The notes beneath the pieces were generated by a model. That model saw only the letters and a list, made by a program, of their open reading frames with translations. It was not told where the DNA came from and did not search any database. Shown here in pieces: positions 53,183-64,000 of a stretch of 64,000 bases of DNA (within the stretch, counting starts at the first letter, position 1; every line of letters begins with the position of its first letter). The translations under genes were made by a program, and so were the position numbers. Origin of the DNA: Streptomyces camelliae (GTDB lineage: Bacteria; Actinomycetota; Actinomycetes; Streptomycetales; Streptomycetaceae); the NCBI RefSeq assembly GCF_027625935.1, contig NZ_CP115300.1:7316001-7380000 (forward strand). Direction: 5' to 3'.

Positions 53183-53776
53183 ATGCCACTGAGGGTGACG
53201 TTCGTCGCCGCCGCGCGCAGCACCCCGCTGCTCGCGGAGCGGTTCGAGGACGACCGGCCGCTGGACCAGGGCGGCTGGGACGAGGTGCAGCGTGCGGCCG
53301 GTGAGCTGCTGCCGCTGGCCGCCGCCGAGCTGCGCTACTGCTCGCCGACCCCGCGCAGCCGGGCCACCGGCGACGCCCTGGGGTACGCCCCGCTGGTCCA
53401 GCTCGCCCTGCGCGACTGCGACATGGGCCGCTGGCGCGGGCTGACCCTGGGTGAGGCGATGGCCCGTGAGCCGGACGCGGTGGACGCCTGGCTCGCCGAT
53501 CCGTGCGGCACTCCGCACGGTGGCGAGTCCCTGCTGGCCTTCATCTCCCGGGTGGGCGGCTGGCTGGACACCCGGCCGGTCGGGGACGGCGGCCGGATCG
53601 TCGCCGTCGCCGAGCCCGCCGTGGTCCGCGCGGCCCTGGTCTACGCACTGAAGGCGCCGCCCGCGAGCTACTGGAACATCGACGTGCGCCCGCTGTCCAC
53701 GACCACCGTCACCGGCCGCGCGGGCCGCTGGAACCTCCGCTTCGACGGCGTCCCCGCTCAGCCCTCGCGCACATAG
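53183..53776 (+). CDS. Histidine-phosphatase-fold protein lacking both catalytic histidines
   Basis: 197 residues. The fold is recognisable from CSPTPRSRATGDALG near residue 53, CDMGRWRGLTLGEA near 90 and PHGGESLLAFISRVG near 117, which keep the second arginine and the acidic residue. The N-terminal RHG that carries the phospho-acceptor histidine is replaced by A-A-R in VAAARST. The second histidine (VSHGGV in active members) is replaced by Glu144 in VAEPAVV. It is thus probably a non-catalytic homologue that binds ligand or protein. The 3' end overlaps the convergent DUF6314 gene by 19 bp. Confidence 0.8.
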   Translation: MPLRVTFVAAARSTPLLAERFEDDRPLDQGGWDEVQRAAGELLPLAAAELRYCSPTPRSRATGDALGYAPLVQLALRDCDMGRWRGLTLGEAMAREPDAVDAWLADPCGTPHGGESLLAFISRVGGWLDTRPVGDGGRIVAVAEPAVVRAALVYALKAPPASYWNIDVRPLSTTTVTGRAGRWNLRFDGVPAQPSRT

Positions 53777-54210
53777 TCGGTGGTCAGCAGCAGATCCTTC
53801 GCCGGGCCGCCGACCCCCCACACGGTGCGCCAGTGGTCGGCGTCCCGCACGGTGAACACGCCGCGGTAGAAGTCGGCCGCGCACGGATGGCCGGCGACGT
53901 ACCACCCCGTGCTCAGGTCCAGCTCGTGGAAGGGCCGCCCGTCGGCGAACCGCACGTCAGCCGTGCCCGGCACGGACCCGGGCAGGAATCGCAGCGTTCG
54001 TGTCGCGGGCCGGGTCACGCCCTGCCAGGTGAAGTCCCCGGACTCCTCGTGCAGCAGGCCGCCGTCGTCCAGCGCGCTGAAGACGGTCACTCCCGTGAAG
54101 TGCCCTTCGTCCCCGCTCGCCCGATCCCGCACGCTCCGCTCGACGCGCCAGCGCCCGGCCAGGTACGCCAGCACATCGCCGACGGGCCAGTACCGCGGCT
54201 GCACATCCAT
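53758..54210 (-). CDS. DUF6314 family protein
   Basis: 150 residues. YWPVGDVLAYLAGRWRVERS, then VTVFSALDDGGLLHEESGDF, FLPGSVPGTADVRFADGRPF and the C-terminal VWGVGGPAKDLLLTTDYVR are repeated in DUF6314 proteins, a small beta-barrel family of unknown function related in shape to heme-binding or lipocalin-like folds. No export signal. It overlaps the phosphatase homologue tail to tail. Start ATG as given. Confidence 0.8.
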   Translation of the reverse strand: MDVQPRYWPVGDVLAYLAGRWRVERSVRDRASGDEGHFTGVTVFSALDDGGLLHEESGDFTWQGVTRPATRTLRFLPGSVPGTADVRFADGRPFHELDLSTGWYVAGHPCAADFYRGVFTVRDADHWRTVWGVGGPAKDLLLTTDYVREG

Positions 54211-54348
54211 GGGTCGAGCTTACGGGTCGCCGCGTTCGCCCCATTGACGTGCTCGCATCCCTCCTCTTACCGTGCGTTCGAAGTGCTGACCAGTGTCTGA
54301 TATTTCGAACAATCTGTTGTCCGGACACCTCAGAGCCGCGGAGTATCC

Positions 54349-54474
54349 ATGTCACGCACCGCCCGCTGGAGACTCGGTCTGGGAGCGAGCGCCGTTCTGC
54401 TCGCCACGACCGGTCTTCCCGGCGTCCCCGGTCACCTTCCTGAGGATCAAGCAGAGGTGATCAAGCAGACGTAG
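54349..54474 (+). CDS. 41-residue orphan signal peptide, probably a truncated secreted-protein gene
   Basis: The frame reads MSRTARWRLGLGASAVLLAT followed by TGLPGVPG, a good Sec signal with basic start and hydrophobic core. It then ends after only 13 more residues. A promoter-like region with a TTCGAA pair upstream and GCGGAG before the ATG suggest a formerly complete gene. The stop lies inside the tail of the convergent decarboxylase-like gene, so the original body appears deleted. A genuine small exported peptide is the alternative. Confidence 0.5.
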   Translation: MSRTARWRLGLGASAVLLATTGLPGVPGHLPEDQAEVIKQT

Positions 54475-54907
54475 CCGGCGTCTCCTGGGTGGGCTGCTGT
54501 CCGAGGGGCAGTAGCCCACGCTCGGCGAAGACCTTCTTCGCGGCGAAGGTGGCGTTCAGCGCCTTCGGTATGCCGCAGTACACGGCGGAGTGCAGCAGCG
54601 CCTCCGTGATCTGCTCCGCCGTGAGGCCCACGTTCAGGGCCGCGTTCACATGCACGTCCAGCTGGGCCTCGCAGCCGCCGAGCGCGGTGAGCATGCCCAG
54701 GGTGACCAGCTGCCGGTCGCGCGGGGCGAGTCCGGGCCGGTCGTAGATCTCCCCGAAGGCCCAGGCGACGATCTGGTGGCCCAGCTCGGGGCTGATGTCC
54801 GCGAGCGAGTCGACGACCCGCTGCCCGGCCTCACCGTCGACCTTCTGCAGGACCTCCAGGCCGTGGGCGAAGCGCTCTTCACGGGTGGTGCTCTGTCCGT
54901 TGTTCAT
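54461..54907 (-). CDS. Carboxymuconolactone decarboxylase-family protein
   Basis: 148 residues. WAFGEIYDRPGLAPRDRQLVTLGML and GGCEAQLDVHVNAALNVGLTAEQITEALLHSAVYCGIP correspond to the CMD family, in which a Cys-His motif may give peroxidase activity. Here only a single cysteine stands before HVNAA (GGCEAQLDVH), rather than the CxxC of AhpD, so a decarboxylase or gamma-carboxymuconolactone-like role is more likely. The ATG is preceded by a palindrome of the MerR type, overlapping the promoter. No pathway genes adjoin. Confidence 0.88.
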   Translation of the reverse strand: MNNGQSTTREERFAHGLEVLQKVDGEAGQRVVDSLADISPELGHQIVAWAFGEIYDRPGLAPRDRQLVTLGMLTALGGCEAQLDVHVNAALNVGLTAEQITEALLHSAVYCGIPKALNATFAAKKVFAERGLLPLGQQPTQETPATSA

Positions 54908-54923
54908 GACCGGAACCGTAGGA

Positions 54924-54941
54924 GTTGGAGCACACTCCAAC
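54924..54941 (-). promoter_or_regulatory. Perfect palindrome GTTGGAG-N4-CTCCAAC, MerR-type operator
   Basis: Seven-base perfect arms lie 17 bp upstream of the carboxymuconolactone decarboxylase-like gene. The sequence resembles the spacers bound by TipA/SoxR-like MerR activators. No merR gene is in the window, so it would act in trans. Confidence 0.6.
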
Positions 54942-54951
54942 GCAAGCGTGA

Positions 54952-56259
<1,308 letters not shown>

Positions 56260-56281
56260 TCGCAAGGATTACCATGAGAAC

Positions 56282-56875
56282 ATGGATCATGAGGCCCCCG
56301 TCTACCTGCATCAGCTCCCGGTCCCCGGCGAGGACCGCTACGTCGCGCTGGCGCTCGTCAACACCCGGTTCACCGTCAGCCACGGCCGGGTCGACCTGCT
56401 CGACGACACCGAGGCCGCCCATCTGTGGCTCGTCCGGCACGAGCTGCTGCCCGACCGGGTCGATCTCAACGGCAGGCAGTCCGGCCGGCTGCGCAGTCTC
56501 CGCGAGGCGCTGCGCGGCCTGTTCGAGGCCCGCGCCGCCGGGACACCTCCCGCCGCCGACGCCCTCGACACCCTGAACGCCGCCCTCGCAGCCGCCCCCG
56601 CCACCCCCCGGCTCGCCTGGACCGCCGACGGCCCCCGCCGCGCCGACGTCCCCGACACCGGCAACCCGGCCGCCGCCGCGCTCTCCCAGCTCGCCGAGGA
56701 CGCCACCGACCTGCTCACCGGCGCCGACGCCGGTCAGCTCACCGAGTGCGCCGCCCAGGGCTGCGCCCGCTGGTTCCTGCGCTCCCACGGCGCCCGCCGC
56801 TGGTGCACCACCCAGTGCGGCAACCGGGTCCGGGCGGCCCGGGCCTACGCCGCCCGAAAGGGCCATTCACCCTGA
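56282..56875 (+). CDS. CGNR zinc-finger regulator
   Basis: 197 residues. The N-terminal ABATE domain includes LALVNTRFTVSHGRVDLLDD and RVDLNGRQSGRLRSLREAL. The C-terminal zinc finger has CAAQGCARWFLRSHGARRWC, then TTQCGNRVRAARAYAAR, giving four cysteines and the CGNR signature. Such proteins act as stress-related transcription factors. The gene is divergent from the cysteine desulfurase, and a perfect inverted repeat between them is its likely site. The ATG is preceded by AAGGAT. Confidence 0.92.
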   Translation: MDHEAPVYLHQLPVPGEDRYVALALVNTRFTVSHGRVDLLDDTEAAHLWLVRHELLPDRVDLNGRQSGRLRSLREALRGLFEARAAGTPPAADALDTLNAALAAAPATPRLAWTADGPRRADVPDTGNPAAAALSQLAEDATDLLTGADAGQLTECAAQGCARWFLRSHGARRWCTTQCGNRVRAARAYAARKGHSP

Positions 56876-57050
56876 TCTCACCCGGCTGAAATCCGCCGTT
56901 TCCCCAAGGCCCCCAGAATTCACCGTATCTTCGCCATGTCCGATCCGGTGGCGCCTTTTTCCGGCGAGGGCACAACCATTCATAAAGCCGCCCTGTCTAA
57001 GTCGGCGAAATTTCCGAGATCTCGAAGAATTCGCTGAGGACTTCCGCTCG

Positions 57051-59624
57051 ATGGACCGCACCGCCTCGCCCGACGGGTGCCGTAAGCCCGCACGCGCCGC
57101 CGCCCTGCTCGCCGCGGCCGTCGCGGCCACGGTGTACTGCGCCGCCGGCGTCCTCGCCCGCAGCTTTCCCTTCGGCCCCCGCACCCGCACCGTCAACGAC
57201 CTGGGCAACCAGTACGTGCCCTACCACGCCCACCTCTGGGACCTGCTGCACGGCCACACCGACGGCGGCCTCCTCGTCAACTGGCAGTCCGGGTACGGCG
57301 CCAGCTTCCTGCCCGACCTCGGCATGTATGTCGGCAGCCCGTTCGCGCTCCTCGTCGCCCTCTTCCCCCGGGACGAGATCGACCTCGCGGTCTACGTCAT
57401 CACGGTCCTGAAGATCGCCTGCGCCGCGGCCGCCATGGCCTGGCTCCTGCTGACGCTGCGCCCCGGCCGCTGGTGGGCGGCGGGTCTGCTCGGGGCGTCG
57501 TACGCGCTGTGCGGCTGGACCCTGGCGGACGCCGACTACAACCTGATGTGGCTCGACGGCCTGATCGCCCTGCCGCTGCTGTGCCTGGTCGGCGAGTGGA
57601 CCCTCGGGCGGCGCCGCCGGGCGGCCGGTGTGCTCCTCGTCGCCCTCGCCTGGATCGCCAACTTCTACACCGCCTACATGGCCACCCTCGGCGCCGGCCT
57701 GGTCCTGCTGCTGCGCCTGCTGCTCGCCCGCCCCTCCCGCCGCGAGGCCCTCGCCACGGCCGGCCGTGCCGTCCTCACCGCCGTCCTCGGCATGGGCCTG
57801 GCCGCCCCGCTCGCCATCGTCATCTACCTGGGGACCAAGCACGCCTCTCCCGGCCACTTCCGGCAGTTCACGCGGGCGCCGGCCGACGATCTGCTCGCCC
57901 GGCTGCTGCCGACGACGTACGGCTTCGGCACCCCAGGCCTCTACGTCGGCATCACCGCCCTCGTCCTCGCCCTCGCGCTGCCCTTCCACCGCGCGGTCCC
58001 CGGCCGGGTCCGCGCGGGCTGGACGGCCCTGGTGCTCGCGGTCACCCTGTCGCTCCAGTGGGCGCCCACCAGCCTGGCCTGGCACGCCTTCGCCGTCCCG
58101 CAGGGCAGCTCCTACCGGCAGACCTTCGTGCTGTGCGGGCTGCTGGTCATCGCCGCCTGGCACGCCCTGGCGTACGGCCCGCCCGACTGGCGCGCCCTCG
58201 GCGCCGCGACCGCGCTGCTCGCCCTGATCACCGCCGTCGCCAGCCGCAGCACGCTGGTCCGCCCGGCGACCTGGCCGGTGCTGTTGCTCGCCGTCGCAGG
58301 CACCCTGGGCGGACTCGCCCTGCTGTACCGCGCCGGGCCGCGCACCCGGCTCGCCGGCCTGGCCGTCGTCATCCTGCTGGGCGCGCAGGCGGGGGAGGCG
58401 GCCGTCACCTCCGCGGACACCACGAAGCTCCGGCTGGAGCTGCTGGACGACTACGCGCCCTGGGGGCAGCGGCAGGACCGGCAGGCGGCGGCGATCGCCG
58501 GTGCCGACGGCTGGCCCCGGTACCGTACCGACCCCGGCCGCGAGCAGACCGTCGCCAACGACCCACTGCTGGTGGGCGGTCAGGGTGCCCAGTACTACAG
58601 CAGCTTCACCTCGGACGTCCTCTACCGCACCCTCACCGCACTCGGCGGCGGCTGGACCTCGGGCGGGCGCAGTCTGCAGAGCCTGGACAACGCCGTCACC
58701 GACGTCGTGTTCTCCGTCGGCGCCCGGGTCCACAACCCGCCGGACCCGCACCGGACCCACCGGCCGGCGGACGACGGCCCGTCGACCGTCACCCGGCGGG
58801 CCGTGCCGCCCCTGGTGACCGTACGGCCCGCGTCCGACCCGGCGCCCTTCGGGCCGTCGCCGTACCGCAACCAGGAACTGCTGCTCGGCACCCGCGTCTA
58901 CACCGTGCCCCGCGTCACCGTGTACGACGACACCGGCAGGCCGGTCGCGGACGGCCAGGTCGGCACCGGCAACGCCCGGACCCGGCCGACGGTCACGGCC
59001 CGCTGCCCGGCCGGGACCCAGGTGCATCTGTGGGCACCGTACTTCTCGGGCACCGCGCGGTTCTCCGGGGCCGCCGCCCGGTTCGATTCGTCGTACCCGC
59101 GCAACCGCGCCCCCATGGCACCGCTCGGCCGCACCCCCGCCTCCGGACAGGTCCGCATCCAGCTGACCCCGAACCGCCCCAGCAGCATCTCCGCCGGTGC
59201 TGTCGGCTGCCTCGACACCGCCCGGCTGAGTACGGCCGCCGCCCGGCTGACGGCCACGGGAGCCACCGACGTGACCGTCTCCGACGGCACGGTACGGGCC
59301 GTGCTCCCCGCCCACAGCAAGGGGATCGCGGTGCTCGCCGCGCCCCGGATCGCCGGCTGGCGGTGCGCCACGGGCGACGGCCCGGCCCGGCCCGCGCTGA
59401 ACCACCACGGGCTCGTCGCCGTCCCCCTGGACGGTACGTCGACCAGCCTCACCTGCACCTTCCGCCCACCCGGCCTGCGGCTGGGCACGGCTGTCGGGGC
59501 GGTCTCACTGATTGCCTTCGTCCTGCTCACCGCCATTCCCGCCGTCCGCCGCCGGCGCGCACCTCGCCCGGATTTCCTGGTGACGGCGACCGAAGGGGAA
59601 CGTACGAAAGACCTCATTCCCTGA
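57051..59624 (+). CDS. YfhO-family polytopic membrane protein
   Basis: 857 residues. About 12 to 14 membrane spans occupy residues 15-430. The early loop TRTVNDLGNQYVPYHAHLWDLLHG and NWQSGYGASFLPDLGMYVGSP match YfhO, a GT-C-like family that in Bacillus and others is linked to lipoteichoic acid or glycosyl-lipid modification. The C-terminal part (residues 440-810) is a large extracellular domain, and a last span (GTAVGAVSLIAFVLLTAIPAV) lies near 825. The ATG gives MDRTASPDGCRK. The 175 bp upstream are AT-richer than average with CGAGATCTCG and GAATTC palindromes. The gene stands alone. Confidence 0.88.
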   Translation: MDRTASPDGCRKPARAAALLAAAVAATVYCAAGVLARSFPFGPRTRTVNDLGNQYVPYHAHLWDLLHGHTDGGLLVNWQSGYGASFLPDLGMYVGSPFALLVALFPRDEIDLAVYVITVLKIACAAAAMAWLLLTLRPGRWWAAGLLGASYALCGWTLADADYNLMWLDGLIALPLLCLVGEWTLGRRRRAAGVLLVALAWIANFYTAYMATLGAGLVLLLRLLLARPSRREALATAGRAVLTAVLGMGLAAPLAIVIYLGTKHASPGHFRQFTRAPADDLLARLLPTTYGFGTPGLYVGITALVLALALPFHRAVPGRVRAGWTALVLAVTLSLQWAPTSLAWHAFAVPQGSSYRQTFVLCGLLVIAAWHALAYGPPDWRALGAATALLALITAVASRSTLVRPATWPVLLLAVAGTLGGLALLYRAGPRTRLAGLAVVILLGAQAGEAAVTSADTTKLRLELLDDYAPWGQRQDRQAAAIAGADGWPRYRTDPGREQTVANDPLLVGGQGAQYYSSFTSDVLYRTLTALGGGWTSGGRSLQSLDNAVTDVVFSVGARVHNPPDPHRTHRPADDGPSTVTRRAVPPLVTVRPASDPAPFGPSPYRNQELLLGTRVYTVPRVTVYDDTGRPVADGQVGTGNARTRPTVTARCPAGTQVHLWAPYFSGTARFSGAAARFDSSYPRNRAPMAPLGRTPASGQVRIQLTPNRPSSISAGAVGCLDTARLSTAAARLTATGATDVTVSDGTVRAVLPAHSKGIAVLAAPRIAGWRCATGDGPARPALNHHGLVAVPLDGTSTSLTCTFRPPGLRLGTAVGAVSLIAFVLLTAIPAVRRRRAPRPDFLVTATEGERTKDLIP

Positions 59625-59648
59625 AATTCCTTGAAACTCCTTGAAGTC
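59619..59648. repeat. Three 10-bp direct repeats at the yfhO 3' end
   Basis: CCCTGAAATT, CCTTGAAACT and CCTTGAAGTC follow one another with exactly one helical turn spacing. A fourth related unit, CCCTGAAACG, occurs about 37 bp later. The stretch lies between yfhO and argC and may bind a regulator. Confidence 0.5.
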
Positions 59649-59788
59649 ATTTCCGCTCGGCGCGACCGGGTCGCTTTTCCCTGAAACGCCCGACCGATTT
59701 CCTGATCGCCGGCCGCCCCCATGCGGGACCTGGCGCCGGCGGCGGCGGCCCCACGGTCGCGTCCGCCGGTGTGCGGACAGCCACGGGC

Positions 59789-62014
<2,226 letters not shown>

Positions 62015-62018
<4 letters not shown>

Positions 62019-62923
62019 GCACCACGCGTAAACACACCGCGCTCCCCAAGGCCCAGATCCTCATCGAGGCGCTGCCCTGGCTGGTCAAGCACAACGGCAA
62101 GACGGTCGTCATCAAGTTCGGCGGCAACGCCATGATCGACGAGGACCTGAAGGCCGCGTTCGCGCAGGACGTCGTGTTCCTGCACCACGCCGGCCTCAAG
62201 CCGGTCGTGGTGCACGGCGGCGGCCCGCAGATCAGCGCCGCCCTCGACCGGCACGGCATCGTCAGCGAGTTCAAGGCGGGCCTGCGCGTCACCACCGAGG
62301 ACGCCATGGACGTCGTACGGATGGTGCTCGCCGGCCAGGTGCAGCGCGAACTGGTCGGCCTGCTCAACCAGCACGGCCCGCTCGCCGTCGGCCTGACCGG
62401 CGAGGACGCCCACACCATCACCGCCACCAAGCACACCCCGGAGATCGACGGCGAACGGGTCGACATCGGCCGGGTCGGCGAGATCACCGACATCGACACC
62501 GGCGCGATCGAGGCGCTCCTGGCGGACAGCCGCATCCCGGTCGTCTCCTCGATCGCCCGCTCGCAGGACGACGGACATGTCTACAACGTCAATGCTGATA
62601 CGGCGGCTGCGGCACTCGCTGCTGCTCTGGGCGCCGAGACACTCATGGTCCTCACCGACGTCGAGGGACTCTACGAGGACTGGCCGAACTCCGACGAGGT
62701 GATCAGCCGCCTCACCGCTTCCCAACTGGAGAAGCTGCTGCCGGAGCTGAGCTCCGGCATGGTGCCGAAGATGGAGGGCTGCCTGCACGCCGTACGCAAC
62801 GGTGTCACGACCGCCCGCGTCATCGACGGCCGGGTCCAGCACTCGATCCTGCTGGAGATCTTCACCGACGAGGGCATCGGCACGATGGTCGTGCCCGACG
62901 GAGCCGAGGGGGAACAGTCATGA
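62015..62923 (+). CDS. argB: Acetylglutamate kinase
   Basis: 302 residues. [20 protein letters not shown] near residue 30 is the ATP-binding lysine and glycine motif, and [15 protein letters not shown] near 65 the substrate loop. [29 protein letters not shown] (near residue 190) holds the catalytic aspartate. The long N-terminal helix ([20 protein letters not shown]) is the form that arginine inhibits. It phosphorylates N-acetylglutamate. The ATG overlaps the argJ stop; argD overlaps its own stop. Confidence 0.97.
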
Positions 62924-64000
62924 CGGACAACACGGGCAACGGCGAGCTGACGGCGCGCTGGCAGGGCGCCCTCATGAACAACTACGGCACCCCGCGGCTG
63001 CCCCTCGTGCGCGGCGAAGGCCTGAAGGTCTGGGACGCCGAGGGCCGGGAGTACCTCGACTTCGTCGGCGGCATCGCCACCAACGCCCTCGGTCACGCCC
63101 ACCCGGCGATCGTGGCGGCGGTGAGCCGGCAGATCGCCTCGCTCGGCCACATCTCCAACTTCTTCATGGCCGAACCCACGGTCGCCCTCGCCGAGCGGCT
63201 GCTGACGCTCTTCGGCCGCGAGGGCAGGGTCTTCTTCTGCAACTCCGGCGCCGAGGCCAACGAGGCCGCGTTCAAGATCGGCCGGCTGACCGGGCGGACC
63301 CACATGGTCGCCACGACCGGCGGCTTCCACGGCCGTACGATGGGCGCCCTCGCGCTCACCGGCCAGCCCGGCAAGCAGGACCCGTTCCGCCCGCTGCCGG
63401 GTGACGTCACCCACGTTCCGTACGGCGACGCGCAGGCGCTCGCCGCCGCGGTCACCGAGGAGACGGCTCTGGTGATCATCGAGCCGATCCAGGGCGAGAA
63501 CGGGGTGGTCGTACCCCCGGCCGGCTATCTGAAGGCCGCGCGCGCGATCACGGCCGCGACCGGTGCCCTGCTGGTCCTCGACGAGGTGCAGACCGGCATC
63601 GGGCGCACCGGCACCTGGTTCGAGTACCAGGCCCACGAGGGCGTGCTGCCCGACGTCGTCACCCTGGCCAAGCAGCTCGGTGGCGGACTGCCGCTGGGCG
63701 CCACGGTGGCCTTCGGCCGGGCCGCCGAACTCCTCCACCCCGGGCACCACGGCACGACCTTCGGCGGCAACCCCGTCTCCTGCGCCGCCGGGCTCGCCGT
63801 TCTCGACACCATCGCCGACCAGGGCCTGCTGGAGAACGTCAAGCGGCAGAGCGCCGCCCTGCGCGAGGGAATCGAGGCGCTGGGCCACCCGTTGATCGAT
63901 TATGTTCGGGGTGCCGGTCTGCTGCTGGGTATCGTGCTCACCGGGCCGCGCGCACCGCAGGTGCAGCAGGCGGCCCAGGAGGCCGGGTTCCTGGTGAACG
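62920..64000 (+). CDS. argD: Acetylornithine aminotransferase (3' end outside window)
   Basis: 360 residues are visible and the frame stays open to the edge. Class III aminotransferase features: [36 protein letters not shown] at the start, [16 protein letters not shown] near residue 108 (PLP phosphate site), [15 protein letters not shown] near 135, [11 protein letters not shown] near 220 and the Schiff-base lysine in [14 protein letters not shown] near 250. It transfers the amino group to N-acetylglutamate semialdehyde. The ATG overlaps the argB stop (ATGA). argR and other arginine genes would be expected beyond the window. Confidence 0.95.
   Translation, partial: MTDNTGNGELTARWQGALMNNYGTPRLPLVRGEGLKVWDAEGREYLDFVGGIATNALGHAHPAIVAAVSRQIASLGHISNFFMAEPTVALAERLLTLFGREGRVFFCNSGAEANEAAFKIGRLTGRTHMVATTGGFHGRTMGALALTGQPGKQDPFRPLPGDVTHVPYGDAQALAAAVTEETALVIIEPIQGENGVVVPPAGYLKAARAITAATGALLVLDEVQTGIGRTGTWFEYQAHEGVLPDVVTLAKQLGGGLPLGATVAFGRAAELLHPGHHGTTFGGNPVSCAAGLAVLDTIADQGLLENVKRQSAALREGIEALGHPLIDYVRGAGLLLGIVLTGPRAPQVQQAAQEAGFLVN

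Noticed and set aside
56997..59408. An 803-codon minus-strand frame opposite yfhO
   Set aside because: Gly/Asp/Glu-rich shadow sequence; the plus frame has membrane spans and YfhO motifs.

Overview
The window is about 64 kb of a high-GC actinobacterial chromosome, almost certainly a Streptomyces. The reasons are extreme GC bias at third codon positions, GTG and TTG starts, translationally coupled gene pairs, a conservon operon, a pafBC-tat-helicase block, and only three in-frame TTA codons noticed. From memory, the gene order matches the Streptomyces core between the proteasome-accessory region and the arginine operon. It reads as core chromosome with small lineage-specific interruptions rather than a mobile island. 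I saw no rRNA, tRNA, CRISPR array, integrase or insertion sequence.

Left part (1-8700): two FKBP-type prolyl isomerases (the first a lipoprotein cut by the window edge), the WYL regulators pafB and pafC, two small conserved proteins, tatA, tatC and a Ski2-like DEVH helicase. Next (9011-13632) is a complete conservon, cvnA-B-C-D-E: sensor-kinase-like protein, roadblock protein, DUF742 protein, Ras-like GTPase and P450. It resembles cvn9/rar. Its DUF742 gene carries a TTA codon, and its P450 lacks the ExxR motif.

Middle-left (13739-24425): an RluA-type pseudouridine synthase, GNAT acetyltransferase, 5'-nucleotidase, an iron-box-controlled siderophore-interacting protein, 5'-3' exonuclease, XRE-cupin regulator coupled to a metal-receptor-like protein, a TDT transporter with a divergent LysR regulator, and a 5'-truncated phosphotransferase remnant that begins inside a dispersed repeat. 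Then comes a gamma-glutamylation pathway (22945-28056): class I amidotransferase, FadR-type GntR regulator, glutamine synthetase-like enzyme (glnA4-like), aldehyde dehydrogenase and SDR. Two similar GGT-N10-ACC sites lie in its control regions.

Middle (28063-35436): PLP amino-acid deaminase/alanine racemase-like protein, a giant Pro/Ser/Thr-rich single-pass protein coupled to a mycosin-like subtilisin, a beta-lactamase-fold protein, SseB-like protein and DUF1844 protein. The translation block follows (35513-43313): a structured leader, infC with an ATC start, rpmI, rplT, a terminator, an rRNA/tRNA 2'-O-methyltransferase, a soluble PAS histidine kinase, and pheS-pheT.

Right part (43598-59624): a PP2C phosphatase, HTH-TPR-like regulator, Nudix hydrolase and a tail-to-tail small membrane protein (both with TTA codons), 3-hydroxyacyl-CoA dehydrogenase, GHL10 secreted hydrolase, DUF1918, EamA exporter with a divergent MocR regulator, several small enzymes including a histidine-less phosphatase homologue, a 41-residue orphan signal peptide, a carboxymuconolactone decarboxylase-like protein under a MerR-type palindrome, a SufS-like desulfurase divergent from a CGNR regulator across a perfect 12-bp inverted repeat, and a YfhO-like membrane protein. 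The window ends in argC-argJ-argB-argD, preceded by a candidate ARG box; argD is cut by the edge.

Five copies of a Streptomyces-type dispersed intergenic palindrome are present. The best candidates for new biology are the regulatory palindromes, the TTA-bearing gene pair, the Pro-rich protein/mycosin pair, and gene erosion next to the repeats. No wholly new multi-gene system is convincingly visible.
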